A stretch of DNA of 64,000 bases from JBCCOW01 sp038749105. Lineage in GTDB: Bacteria > Planctomycetota > Phycisphaerae > Phycisphaerales > Phycisphaeraceae. The notes under the pieces are model-generated. The model ran no database searches, was not told the origin of the DNA, and worked only from the letters and a program-made list of their open reading frames with translations. This document shows, one piece after another, positions 16,497-25,225 of this stretch; within the stretch, counting starts at the first letter, position 1, and each line of letters opens with the position of its first letter. Location of the stretch: assembly GCA_038749105.1 (NCBI GenBank), contig JBCDIM010000011.1, forward strand, positions 1-64,000. Reading direction: 5' to 3'. Both the position numbers and the translations under genes were made by a program.

Positions 16497-18776
16497 TCAC
16501 GCCCTCTGCAGTTGTGGATCACCGGCCATGGCAGACTCCGCTGCCGACACCGGTGCTCCGGGTGCGTCCATGCCTAGTCCGGAACCCGCTTCGTTCTCCG
16601 CAGAGAGCGTCGCCAGCCCCATCGATTCCACCTCCACGCCCTTGCTGATCTCGTTATACCCCAAGACCGCCGACCCCGGCAGGTGCGGCTCGATCAAACG
16701 CCTCACCTGCGCCCGAACCTGCGGCGACGCCAACACCACCGGCGTCCTGCCCGCGTCAATCAGCCGCTGCAGCTCGCCCATCACCGCCGCCGTGATCCGG
16801 TTCGCCACCGCGGGAGGCATCGTCATGCTCGTCCCCTCCGCGCTGCGTTCGATGTACCCATTGATCTGATCCTCGAGAGCCGGGTCAAGGCTGACACAAT
16901 AGAGTCGGCTAACCAGCGGCGGATTCTCCAAACCCGGCTCATCGACCGCCGGTTCCTGCACCGCGTACTGCGAACAGATCGTCCGGCGCAGCCCGTTCCG
17001 TGCGTACTCCGTCAGCACCTCCAGGTCCTTCGTCCGCGTCGCCCAGTCCCCCAGCGTCTCCACCACCCCCTCCAAATCCCGGATCGGCACCCGCTCCCGC
17101 AGCAGGTTCTGAAGCACCTTCTGCAACTCGCCCGGCTTCACCATGGGCGTCTCGCCCTCCAACACCTCTCCCGTCAGCTTCGGGGCCTTGTCCTTCAGCT
17201 GCGCGATCAGGTTGTTCGTCTCCTCCCGCGTCAGCATCTCCGCCCCGTGTGTCTTGACGACCTCCGTCAGGTGCGTCGCCAGCACCGACGTCGGATCAAC
17301 GACGTAATAGTTCAACGCCTCCGCCCGCTGCTTCTGACCCGAATCGATCCAAGTCGCCTGCTGCCCGAACGCCGGCTCCACGCACTTGATCCCCTGCAGC
17401 GGCGCCGACCCCGGCGAGACCAGCCCCGCGTCCAACGCCATGAACTGACCCGGGTACACCTGCCCCTGCGCCACCGCGTTGCCCCGGATCTTGATGTGGT
17501 AGTCGTTCGGCTGGAACTGCATGTTGTCCCGGATCCGCACCGGCGGCATCACCAGCCCCAGCTCCGCCGCCAATTGCCGACGGATCATCGTGATCCGGTC
17601 CAGCAGGTCACCCCCCTGCGACGTGTCGACCAGCCGGACCAACGCGTAACCCACCTCCAGCTCCAGCGTGTCGACATGCATCGCCTGCTCGACCGGCTCG
17701 GGCTCCGACGACTTCTTCGCCTGCGTCTCCGCCGCCTTGGCCTTCTGCTGCGTCTCCGTCCGCTCCTGCCGGTACACAAAGAACGCCATCCCCCCGCACA
17801 ACGACGCCAGCCCCATCATCGGCAGGAACGGCAGCCCCACGAAAGACATCGACGCCAGGAACCCGGCCGTGATCGCCAACGCCACCCACTTGCCCGTGAG
17901 CTGACCCAACAGCTCGGTGTTCAGGTCCTCTCGGCTCGACGTCCGCGTCACGATCAGGCCCGCCGCGATCGCGATGATGAACGCCGGGATCTGCGACACC
18001 AGCCCATCCCCGATCGTCAGCAGCGTGTACGCCGCCGCCGTCTCCCCGATGCCCCAGCCGTTGATCGCCAGCCCCACGGTGAACCCGCCGATGATGTTCA
18101 CCAGCGTGATGATGATCCCCGCCACCGCGTCGCCGCGCACGAACTTCGACGCACCGTCCATCGCCCCGTGGAAGTCCGCCTCGTGCTGGATCTTCTCCCG
18201 CCGGTCCTTCGCCTCCTTCTCATCAATCAGCCCAGCGTTGAGGTCCGCATCGATCGCCATCTGTTTGCCGGGCATCGCATCCAGCGTGAACCGCGCCGCG
18301 ACCTCGGAGATCCGCGTTGCGCCCTTGGTGATCACCACGAACTGGATGATCACCAGGATCGTGAACATGATCACGCCCACGACGATCCCGCCGTTGTCCG
18401 TGCCCCCCGTCACGAAGCTCGAGAACGCCTGGATCACATGCCCCGCCACCGCCGTCGCCTGCTCCGGCGGCTGATCCGTCGGGGTCAGGATCAACCGCGT
18501 CGTCGCGATGTTCAGCACCAGCCGCATCAGCGTCGTGAACAGCAGCAGCGACGGGAACACGCTGAACTCCAGCGGGCTCTTCACGAAAATTGTCGTCAGC
18601 AGGATCAGCGTCGCCAACGCCAGGTTCGCCGCGATCAGCAGGTCCATCAGGATCGGCGGCATCGGCACCACGATCACGATGACCCCCAGCACCACGAAAA
18701 TCGGAAGCGCCAGCGTCCGGTACTCGTGCAGCTTCTTCACCCAACCCGGGACCGCGATGTTCGACGTCTTCGCCAT
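16497..18776 (-). CDS. flhA: FlhA, flagellar export gate subunit
   Basis: Forms the nonameric ring of the flagellar type III export gate in the inner membrane. About eight hydrophobic segments occupy residues 15-330. The FHIPEP cytoplasmic loop signature is present (RFTLDAMPGKQMAIDADL, then EADFHGAMDGASKFVRGDA). The large C-terminal cytoplasmic domain (from about 370) ends with VLASPQVRAQVRRLIEPHLP and VLGYNEI, the usual FlhA end. The length of 759 residues is slightly above the common 690. It lies between flhB (128 bases upstream, holding an inverted repeat) and flhF. Confidence 0.97.
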   Translation of the reverse strand: MAKTSNIAVPGWVKKLHEYRTLALPIFVVLGVIVIVVPMPPILMDLLIAANLALATLILLTTIFVKSPLEFSVFPSLLLFTTLMRLVLNIATTRLILTPTDQPPEQATAVAGHVIQAFSSFVTGGTDNGGIVVGVIMFTILVIIQFVVITKGATRISEVAARFTLDAMPGKQMAIDADLNAGLIDEKEAKDRREKIQHEADFHGAMDGASKFVRGDAVAGIIITLVNIIGGFTVGLAINGWGIGETAAAYTLLTIGDGLVSQIPAFIIAIAAGLIVTRTSSREDLNTELLGQLTGKWVALAITAGFLASMSFVGLPFLPMMGLASLCGGMAFFVYRQERTETQQKAKAAETQAKKSSEPEPVEQAMHVDTLELEVGYALVRLVDTSQGGDLLDRITMIRRQLAAELGLVMPPVRIRDNMQFQPNDYHIKIRGNAVAQGQVYPGQFMALDAGLVSPGSAPLQGIKCVEPAFGQQATWIDSGQKQRAEALNYYVVDPTSVLATHLTEVVKTHGAEMLTREETNNLIAQLKDKAPKLTGEVLEGETPMVKPGELQKVLQNLLRERVPIRDLEGVVETLGDWATRTKDLEVLTEYARNGLRRTICSQYAVQEPAVDEPGLENPPLVSRLYCVSLDPALEDQINGYIERSAEGTSMTMPPAVANRITAAVMGELQRLIDAGRTPVVLASPQVRAQVRRLIEPHLPGSAVLGYNEISKGVEVESMGLATLSAENEAGSGLGMDAPGAPVSAAESAMAGDPQLQRA

Positions 18777-18796
18777 AGGTTCCGTCTATCGCTCTC

Positions 18797-18878
18797 TCAC
18801 CACGGAGGCACGGAGAGCACGGAGACCAATCCAGAGGTCTCCTGCCTTTCCTCCGTGTCCTCCGTGTCTCCGTGGTGA
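18797..18878. repeat. Inverted-repeat element with 28-bp arms (CCACGGAG type)
   Basis: Arm 18797-18824 begins TCACCACGGAGGCACGGAG. Arm 18851-18878 is its inverted copy with two or three mismatches, spaced by 26 bases. It fills most of the flhB-flhA gap. Its design (tandem CACGGAG units facing each other) is like the CACAGAG element at 12574-12719, though the sequence differs. Transcribed, it would form a long hairpin between flhB and flhA. Confidence 0.8.
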
Positions 18879-18903
18879 ATAACCAACCATCAACCAGCTC
18901 CAA

Positions 18904-19980
18904 TCACGCCGCCACCGCCCGACCCGCCAGCCGGTACACATACGCCAGCACCTCCGCGACCGCCGCGTAGTGCTCCTCCGGCACCTCCTGCCCGATCTCC
19001 ACCCCGCCGTACAACGCCCGCGCCAACGGCTTCCGCTCCACCAACGGCACACCGTTCGCCAACGCGATCTGCCGGATCCGCATCGCCATGAAGTCCGCCC
19101 CCTTCGCCACCACCTTCGGTGCCCGCATCGAATCCCCGTCGTACTGCAAGTCCACCGCGTAGTGCGTCGGGTTCGTCACCACCACGTCGGCCTTCGGCAC
19201 CGACTGCGCGATCCGCTGCATCGCCAGCTGACGCGCCACCCGCGCCCGGCGCTGCTTCACCAGCGGGTCCCCGTCCATGTCCTTCATCTCCCGCTTGACC
19301 TCCTCCTTGGTCATCCGCAGGTCCTTGGCCGTCTGCTGCCGCTGGTACAGGTAGTCCAGGATCGCCAGGAACAGCAGGATCCCCGCCAGCTTCAGCGCCA
19401 ACAGGAACACCATCCACGCCGCCGCCGCCAACGCCTGCGCCGGGTCCAGCTGCGCCACCGCCAGCAGCCGACGCGCATCCATCGCGATAAACAACCCCGA
19501 CACCACCGCGATCAGCAGCAGCTTGCCCATGCTCATCACCAGCCGCATGAACGCCCGCATGTCCGCCAGGCGCTTGGTCCCCGCGATCGGGTCCAGCTTC
19601 GAGAGCTTCGGCACGATCGGCTTGCCCGTCAGCATGAACCCCACCTGGCACACCACCGCCAGGATCGCCACCCCCATCAGCGTCAGTCCGAACGGCGCCA
19701 GCGTCGAGACCGCCAACGCCAACGCCTGCCGCCACGCGCCCGACAGCGACTCGATCCGCGTCGGGTTGCTCGTGAACTGCCCGCCCAGCATGCTCTGCAT
19801 CGACAGGGCCGTGCTCGCCAGCAGCCGCTCACCGATCACCGCCAGCAGCACCACCCCCGCCATGAGCGTGATCGCGGCCGTGAGGTCTTGGCTCCGCGCG
19901 ACGTTGCCCTCCTTGCGGGCCTCGCTCTTGCGTCGGCTCGTCGCCTCTTCGGTGCGTTCTTGTCCGGTCTGCTCAGGCAT
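18904..19980 (-). CDS. flhB: FlhB, flagellar export substrate-specificity switch
   Basis: An inner-membrane export component whose self-cleavage switches secretion from hook to filament proteins. It starts ERTEEATSRRKSEARKEGNVARSQDL, the family hallmark. Four hydrophobic segments (about 33-55, 92-116, 148-166, 188-210) follow, then the cytoplasmic domain with the autocleavage site Asn270-Pro-Thr-His in VVTNPTHYAV. The end ERKPLARALYGGVEIGQEVP is typical. 358 residues is standard. It sits between fliR and flhA as in most flagellar operons. Confidence 0.97.
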   Translation of the reverse strand: MPEQTGQERTEEATSRRKSEARKEGNVARSQDLTAAITLMAGVVLLAVIGERLLASTALSMQSMLGGQFTSNPTRIESLSGAWRQALALAVSTLAPFGLTLMGVAILAVVCQVGFMLTGKPIVPKLSKLDPIAGTKRLADMRAFMRLVMSMGKLLLIAVVSGLFIAMDARRLLAVAQLDPAQALAAAAWMVFLLALKLAGILLFLAILDYLYQRQQTAKDLRMTKEEVKREMKDMDGDPLVKQRRARVARQLAMQRIAQSVPKADVVVTNPTHYAVDLQYDGDSMRAPKVVAKGADFMAMRIRQIALANGVPLVERKPLARALYGGVEIGQEVPEEHYAAVAEVLAYVYRLAGRAVAA

Positions 19981-20015
19981 GGGTTCTATACATCCGTTGC
20001 TTACTTAAGCCGCGT

Positions 20016-20849
20016 TTACTCCGAAGACGGGGCGGGCGGGGCCATGAAGTGCATCAGCGCGTCCATCGTCTCCAGCAGCGAGTCCCGGTAGAGCATCGTG
20101 ATCACCCCGACCGACGTGATCAGCATCACGCTGCCCGCGAGAATCCGGATCGAAAACCCAACGCTGAGGATATTCATCTGCGGGACGGTGCGGGCGATAA
20201 AGCCCATCGCGACCGACTGAAGGAACATCAGGCAGAGCACAGGGGCCGAGACCTTGATCGCCAGCTCGAACATCACGCCTAGCAGCCCCACCGTCATCGC
20301 GACCAGCCCCGAGATGTCGTGGAACCCGCCCATCGGGACGTGGCTGAACGACCCGATCAGCACCGCCAGCATCGCGTAGTGCCCACCGACGATCACGAAC
20401 AGCGCTAAAGCCGTCATGAACAGAAACTCGGCGATCACCGACGAGCTCTCGCCCAGCTCCGGGTTGACGATCTGCGCGAACGCCAGCCCCAGCTGCTGGT
20501 CGATCACGTTCCCGCCCATCTGCATCCCGATCAAGGGCAGGCTCGCGGTGTACCCCACGATGTAGCCCAGCAGCAGCTCCAGCGCCGCCAACGGCAGCAG
20601 CTGCCACAGCCCCAGGCTCTGCCCCATCATCGTTGAGGCATGGGCAAACGCCGGCGACTCCGGGCTCGCCAGCAGCAACGGGTACACACACAGCGACAGG
20701 ATGAACACCAGCAGGGCCTTGACGTACCGCGGGATCGTCCCCGACCCGAGGATCGGCGAGAGCAGGAACACCCCGCTGAGCCGGAACAGCACCAGCAGCC
20801 ACGGCACCAGGTGCATCTCGATCAACGCGGTGGGGATGGTGACAGGCAT
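20016..20849 (-). CDS. fliR: FliR, flagellar export gate subunit
   Basis: An integral membrane component of the FliPQR export channel. The start HLVPWLLVLFRLSGVFLLSPILGSGTIP, QMGGNVIDQQLGLAFA and LLGVMFELAIKVSAPVLCLMFL are characteristic. About six membrane helices fill the 277 residues, a normal length. The alternate long frame at nearly the same coordinates is a shadow. fliQ lies 50 bases upstream and flhB 35 bases downstream. Confidence 0.95.
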   Translation of the reverse strand: MPVTIPTALIEMHLVPWLLVLFRLSGVFLLSPILGSGTIPRYVKALLVFILSLCVYPLLLASPESPAFAHASTMMGQSLGLWQLLPLAALELLLGYIVGYTASLPLIGMQMGGNVIDQQLGLAFAQIVNPELGESSSVIAEFLFMTALALFVIVGGHYAMLAVLIGSFSHVPMGGFHDISGLVAMTVGLLGVMFELAIKVSAPVLCLMFLQSVAMGFIARTVPQMNILSVGFSIRILAGSVMLITSVGVITMLYRDSLLETMDALMHFMAPPAPSSE

Positions 20850-20898
20850 TCACGGAGGAGTACGAAGTAAGGAGTAAGGAATTAAGCCGTCCAGGCCA

Positions 20899-21153
20899 TC
20901 ACTGGCCGGAGAACATCCGCGTACTGAAGTCCGCGATCTTCTGGATCAGCCAAGGCATCGATAAAATCGCCACCGCCCCCATCCCCAGCATCTTGGGCAC
21001 GAACGTCAGCGTCTGTTCCTGCACCTGCGTCACCGCCTGCAGCACGCTGATCGCCAGCCCCACGATCAACGCCGCCGCCAGGATCGGTGCCGAGAGCACC
21101 AGCATCAGCGTCAATGCTTCCCGCGTAATGTCGACCGCCTGATCAAATCCCAT
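20899..21153 (-). CDS. fliQ: FliQ, flagellar export gate subunit
   Basis: An 84-residue two-helix membrane protein of the FliPQR channel. MGFDQAVDITREALTLMLVLSAPILAAALIVGLAISVLQAVTQVQEQTLTFVPK is a near-consensus FliQ opening, ending MLGMG...SMPWLIQKI. I chose the ATG at 21153 because this is where family members begin; CGGAACC lies just upstream. An in-frame extension to 21204 adds 17 Arg-rich residues unlike FliQ. Confidence 0.95.
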   Translation of the reverse strand: MGFDQAVDITREALTLMLVLSAPILAAALIVGLAISVLQAVTQVQEQTLTFVPKMLGMGAVAILSMPWLIQKIADFSTRMFSGQ

Positions 21154-21232
21154 GGTTCCGTGTTCCCTTTTGCCCCGGGCTCTACCTGGGGGCACTCGGC
21201 TCACCCGAGGCTCATCGCGCGCAGCGCATCCC

Positions 21233-22252
21233 CTACGTCGTCACCCCCGGCACCGCGAAGCTGTTCAACAGGTTCCCCGCCACCAGATTCCACCCGTCCA
21301 CCATCACAAACAGCAGCAGCTTGAACGGCAGCGAGATCAGCACCGGCGGCAGCATCAGCATGCCCATCGAGATCAGCACCGAGCTGACCACCATGTCGAT
21401 CACCAGGAACGGCAGATACAGCTGGAAACCCAGCAGGAACGCGACCTTCAGCTCGCTGAGCACGAACGCCGGGATCAGCGTCAGCATGTCCACGTCCGCC
21501 CGCCGAAGCTGTCCCGGCTCCGACGTGTCGATCTGCCGGTAGTTCAGGATCATGTACACCGCGTCCCAGTTCCCCGCGTGCTCGATCTGCGCGAACATGA
21601 AGTCCCGCAACGGCTGCTTCGCCCGCTCCCACGCCTCCATCTCCGTCATCCCGCTGTTGGGATCCTGCAACGGCTGCAACGCCTCGGTGTTGATCCGCTC
21701 AAACGTCGGGGCCATCACCAGCATCGTCAAGAACAACGACAGCCCGACGATGACCTGCGACGGCGGCAGCGTCTGCGTCCCCAGCGCCTGACGCAGCAAC
21801 GCCAGCACCACGATGATCCGCGTGAAGCTCGTGCACATCACCAGGATGCTCGGGGCCAGCGACAGGACCGACAGCAGCAGCACGATCGACAGCGTCGTGC
21901 TCAAACCGCCCCGCTCGCCGGCCCCACCCACAGCCTCCGGCGCCCCAACCGCGCCCGCCGGCGATCCCGTGCCCGCCCCCGCCGGCAACGCCTCGCTCGC
22001 CCGGCTCAGCACCGAGATCGGGTTCAGCGGGTCGTACCGCTCACCCCGGCGCTGCGTCGCCCGCTCCCCGCCCTCCATACCACTGATCCCTTCCACCGCC
22101 TCCAACGCCCCCACCGCTTCCGGGCCCGCGCCGATCCCGTCGATCGGGTCCAACGGCTGACCCTCCGCCGCTCCCGCGGGCAGCACCGTCGTGATCGCCC
22201 ACGCCAGCACGATCCAGAGCATCGACCACAGCATCGCCCGTCGCGTCGTCAC
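21233..22252 (-). CDS. fliP: FliP, flagellar export gate subunit
   Basis: Core subunit of the export channel. The conserved part begins near residue 120 (TLSIVLLLSVLSLAPSILVMCTSFTRIIVVLALLRQALG) and continues with PPSQVIVGLSLFLTMLVM, ending PFKLLLFVMVDGWNLV. A signal-like segment MLWIVLAWAITTVLPAGAAEG precedes it, as in other FliP proteins. About 95 extra Ala/Gly-rich residues lie between the two, making 339 residues instead of about 250. The start GTG overlaps the fliO stop in GTGA, indicating coupling. Confidence 0.95.
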   Translation of the reverse strand: MTTRRAMLWSMLWIVLAWAITTVLPAGAAEGQPLDPIDGIGAGPEAVGALEAVEGISGMEGGERATQRRGERYDPLNPISVLSRASEALPAGAGTGSPAGAVGAPEAVGGAGERGGLSTTLSIVLLLSVLSLAPSILVMCTSFTRIIVVLALLRQALGTQTLPPSQVIVGLSLFLTMLVMAPTFERINTEALQPLQDPNSGMTEMEAWERAKQPLRDFMFAQIEHAGNWDAVYMILNYRQIDTSEPGQLRRADVDMLTLIPAFVLSELKVAFLLGFQLYLPFLVIDMVVSSVLISMGMLMLPPVLISLPFKLLLFVMVDGWNLVAGNLLNSFAVPGVTT

Positions 22253-23094
22253 GCCACCCCCCCTTTCGTTGCACCCGCGTTCGTACCCGCCGTGAACCGC
22301 AGCTTCGCCTGCAGCCCCGACATCAGATCACGCACGCGGTCGATCCGGTGCTCGCCGTCGTCGCCGCCGGTCTCCGACGCGTCCGGCTCGTACCCGGCAG
22401 TCACCCCGCTGAGCACCTTCCCGAACGCGCCGCTCACACTCGTCGGCTTCGACGCCTCCACCGCCTGCATCAGGTCCGCCACCTCCACCGGGTCGGTCAC
22501 CTCGCACAGCGTCCGCGTCCCCGACGACGAATCGCTCACCACCAGCACCCGGCCCCCCACCCGCAGCAGCAGCACATGGTTCCGCGGCGCGATCATCGAC
22601 CGGCTCAAGACCTCCACCACCGCACTGGCACCACTCCCGCCCCGCCATCCCCCAGCACCCACGACCTTGCCGCCGAGCTTCGCGTACCCCCAGCGGATCA
22701 GCAGCAGGATGCCGAGCACCACGCCCAGGGCTGTCATCGTGTTGAGCACCCAGCCCGACCCCGAACCTTCCGCATCCTCGGCCCCGATCAGCAGCGCCTC
22801 GCTGGCGGCGGTGGGCGACGCCCCTTCGCCCGGCGTGCCCAGCGGCTGCCGCTCCACCGGGTCCATCGGGGCGGCCGCTGCGGCGGTGACCGGTTGTGTC
22901 GAATACCCGCCGACGCCCTCACGGCTGCCGAGCCGCTCGGCCGCCGCCGCGATCATGTCCGCGTCGGACACCGCAGGTGCGGCGTCCTCCGCGCAGGCCT
23001 CGCCGACACAGAGCGCAAGAATTGCGCACCATGCACAGACCTTCCCCGTCCTCAAGCGTGATTGGAACGTGTTGTTCAACGGTTGGCCCTCCAT
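22249..23094 (-). CDS. fliO: FliO-like flagellar export assembly protein
   Basis: FliO helps FliP assemble in the inner membrane. The protein has a signal-like N-terminus (about 16-33, ending CVGEACAED), an Ala/Pro-rich periplasmic part, one membrane helix in WVLNTMTALGVVLGILLLIRWGYAKL and a small cytoplasmic domain with VVEVLSRSMIAPRNHVLLLRVGGRVLVV, the typical FliO core (the L(I/V)R..GR.L(L/V)V pattern). I chose the ATG at 23094 (281 residues) because earlier in-frame codons give Cys/Arg-rich sequence. It is coupled to fliP by a 4-base overlap and lies between fliN and fliP as expected. Confidence 0.85.
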   Translation of the reverse strand: MEGQPLNNTFQSRLRTGKVCAWCAILALCVGEACAEDAAPAVSDADMIAAAAERLGSREGVGGYSTQPVTAAAAAPMDPVERQPLGTPGEGASPTAASEALLIGAEDAEGSGSGWVLNTMTALGVVLGILLLIRWGYAKLGGKVVGAGGWRGGSGASAVVEVLSRSMIAPRNHVLLLRVGGRVLVVSDSSSGTRTLCEVTDPVEVADLMQAVEASKPTSVSGAFGKVLSGVTAGYEPDASETGGDDGEHRIDRVRDLMSGLQAKLRFTAGTNAGATKGGVA

Positions 23095-23146
23095 GGCCGA
23101 ACTGCGTATCGCCGGGCATCCTGCCCAAGCGCTCTCTCCCCTCGCC

Positions 23147-23650
23147 TTAAGCCGTCGTGTCTCCCGCGCCTTGCCCACCACCCGCCGCACCCGCCCCACC
23201 CCCCGCACCGGGCAGCAGGTCCTGCACCGACTGGTCGAGGTCGGCGATGATCTCGCTGATGCGGATACAGAAGTTGTCGTTGAGCACCAGCACCTCGCCA
23301 CGGGCGACGTGTCGGCCATTCACATAGACGTCCACCGGGTCACCCGCGAGCTTGTCCAGCTCCACCACGCTGCCGGCCCCGAGCTTGAGGACGTCTTCGA
23401 CCAACATCTCGGTCCGGCCGAGCTCGATGGTCACCGTCAGCTCGACATCGCTCAGGAGATCAATCCCGGCCAAGTCGGGCTCGGAGGCGAAGTCGGTCAG
23501 GCTCGCCCCCATGACGCCCTGCAGGTCGTCCAGGGAGGTCTGCGCGTCGGCCAGGGCCTGCTGGATGCCCGAATCTTCGGTCACCGCCGCACCGGGCGCA
23601 GCGGCGCTGGGCGTGGCGGTCGGGTCAGGATTGGGGGTGGCGTCGGGCAT
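23147..23650 (-). CDS. fliN: FliN, flagellar C-ring/switch protein
   Basis: Forms the bottom of the C-ring and docks the export ATPase. The C-terminal surface-presentation (SpoA) domain is clear: LLSDVELTVTIELGRTEMLVEDVLKLGAGSVVELDKLAGDPVDVYVNG, then ARGEVLVLNDNFCIRI. An Ala/Pro/Thr-rich N-terminal part of about 60 residues precedes it. The ATG at 23650 has AAGGA five bases upstream and is preferred over a GTG at 23686 (167 versus 179 residues). The tail is Gly/Ala-rich. fliM, usually directly upstream, is absent: fliL ends 42 bases before. Confidence 0.93.
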   Translation of the reverse strand: MPDATPNPDPTATPSAAAPGAAVTEDSGIQQALADAQTSLDDLQGVMGASLTDFASEPDLAGIDLLSDVELTVTIELGRTEMLVEDVLKLGAGSVVELDKLAGDPVDVYVNGRHVARGEVLVLNDNFCIRISEIIADLDQSVQDLLPGAGGGAGAAGGGQGAGDTTA

Positions 23651-23692
23651 CGCGTCCTTGCTTGCCGGGGTTGACGGGTTGATCACGCGGGA

Positions 23693-24208
23693 TCAGATGT
23701 CGGTGCTGAACTGCTTCATGTTGGAGATCAGGACTTCCATCACGAACGGCTCGCCGTCGGGCGAGTTGCCGAGGATGTCGTTGAGCGTGGCCTTGAGCTG
23801 ACGCTTGAGCGTCTGGCGTTCGGGCTCGTTGAGGTGGGCGGGCTCGGCCCGGCGGAAGATCGTCACGACCCGGTCGCTGATCTTCGGCTCCAGCTCGTTG
23901 ACCTTGTCCTGCACCAGCTCCGAGTGCTTGTTCTTCACCGAGATCTGGATCTCGGTGTCGTACAGGAACGGCTGGCCCGAGCGGGTGTTCTGGTACTTGC
24001 CGGCGGTCACCAGCAGGATCGTCGGCTTGTTCTCTTCGGCCTCGGCGTCGTCCACGGCCGTGGTCCCCTCGACTTCGGAAGGACCGCCGACCACCCAGAA
24101 CGCGATCCCGATCGCCAAGCCCTCCACCAGCATGACTGTCGCCAGAACGACCGCCATCTTGAGGCTGAACTTCTTCTGCGGCTGTTCGGCTTCTGCACCT
24201 TCGGGCAT
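23693..24208 (-). CDS. fliL: FliL, basal-body/stator associated protein
   Basis: A single-pass membrane protein that supports stator function near the motor. Residues about 17-41 are a membrane helix (MAVVLATVMLVEGLAIGIAFWVV). The periplasmic domain has DTEIQISVKNKHSELVQDKVNELEPKISDRVVTIFRR and ends PFVMEVLISNMKQFSTDI; the late ...R...I...N..L pattern is typical. 171 residues is usual. It lies between motB and fliN. Confidence 0.9.
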   Translation of the reverse strand: MPEGAEAEQPQKKFSLKMAVVLATVMLVEGLAIGIAFWVVGGPSEVEGTTAVDDAEAEENKPTILLVTAGKYQNTRSGQPFLYDTEIQISVKNKHSELVQDKVNELEPKISDRVVTIFRRAEPAHLNEPERQTLKRQLKATLNDILGNSPDGEPFVMEVLISNMKQFSTDI

Positions 24209-24451
24209 GGCGTGTACTCACGGGATCGGGTGGCGGACCCAGGGGATATCGGTCCTTCCCGCGGCAGGAGTTAAATCGTGGCGGGGGCGCCGCCCGCAGA
24301 TGACGAAGCGCGGTTCAACCGGGCGGCCCAAGCGGCAGGATCGGCACAGGCGGACCGGCCGATCGAGCGGAGGCCTAGCTGTTGACGAGCCGGCCTGTGT
24401 CGGGCCGGCCAGAGCGACACACCCAGGCTCGCCGATACGCATCGCACCGCG
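24209..24451 (-). other. Intergenic gap motB-fliL with a GC-rich hairpin
   Basis: A 243-base gap, the longest in the motility region. A perfect hairpin GCCGGCC/GGCCGGC (24389-24395 with 24403-24409) lies just after motB on the minus strand but has no T tract, so it may only attenuate transcription. No gene and no sigma-54 box is supportable. Confidence 0.4.
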
Positions 24452-25207
24452 TTACATCGGATCCGGCTGGTTGGGCTCTTGGTAGTCCTGCACCAGCGAC
24501 TCGCTGACGAAGACCTCGGCCCGGCGGTTCTGCAGGTTCTCGTAGGACCCGACGGCACGCGGGTCGATCGGCTCGCGGTCGGCGTTGGCGATCACGCGGA
24601 TCCGCTCGGGGTTGATCCCGATGCGGTCGCCGGCGAGGTGCTGCTTGACCGCCCGGGCGCGTTCGAAGCTGAGCTGGTCGAGGTCGTCGAAGCTGGAGCC
24701 CGTACCGAGCAGGTCGAGGCGGGAGGCGTGGCCGTGGACCTCGATGATGTTGGCGTTGCCCTTGAGCCCGACGGACTCGGCCATCTGCTGGAGGGCGGCT
24801 TTGGACGGCTCGGAGAGGTCGGCGGAGCCGGGGTCGAAGACGATCTTGCCGCCGACGGCGAAGAGCATGCCGGGGCGGATCTTGGTCACCCGCGGCTCTC
24901 GGCCGCGCTGGCCGGGGTCTTTGGAGTTGCTGCGGTTGGGAATCTTCTCCTGCCGCATGCGGATGGCCTCGAGGCGTTCGATCAGCGACAGGGCTGGGTC
25001 GTCCTTGGTGGGCAGCTTGCCGCCGCCGCCCTTCATGCCGAAGGCCTTCTGGATCTCTTCGACCACGGCCTGGAAGTCGTCCTCCTTCTTGATCTCGGAG
25101 AACGAGACAATGAGGACGAAGAAGCACAGCAGCAGGGTCACCATGTCGCCGTAGGTGACCATCCATTCCGGCGCTCCGGCGGGCGGGCATTTGCACTTGC
25201 GGGCCAT
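24452..25207 (-). CDS. motB: MotB, flagellar stator protein
   Basis: Anchors the stator to peptidoglycan and carries the ion-channel aspartate. The N-terminus has PEWMVTYGDMVTLLLCFFVLIVSFSEI; Asp21 is the conserved ion-binding residue in the single membrane helix. The C-terminal OmpA-like domain (about 115-245) has NIIEVHGHAS, LSFERARAVKQHL and NRRAEVFV, the peptidoglycan-binding pattern. 251 residues is typical. motA is 18 bases upstream. Confidence 0.95.
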   Translation of the reverse strand: MARKCKCPPAGAPEWMVTYGDMVTLLLCFFVLIVSFSEIKKEDDFQAVVEEIQKAFGMKGGGGKLPTKDDPALSLIERLEAIRMRQEKIPNRSNSKDPGQRGREPRVTKIRPGMLFAVGGKIVFDPGSADLSEPSKAALQQMAESVGLKGNANIIEVHGHASRLDLLGTGSSFDDLDQLSFERARAVKQHLAGDRIGINPERIRVIANADREPIDPRAVGSYENLQNRRAEVFVSESLVQDYQEPNQPDPM

Positions 25208-25225
25208 AGGGCGGGGCTCTGGGGG

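Noticed and set aside
16683..18878. 731-residue plus-strand frame opposite flhA
   Set aside because: Arg/His/Gln-rich with no domain; flhA on the other strand is certain.
24209..24451. Possible sigma-54 promoter or gene between motB and fliL
   Set aside because: No -24/-12 match and no frame with a motif; only a hairpin without a T tract.
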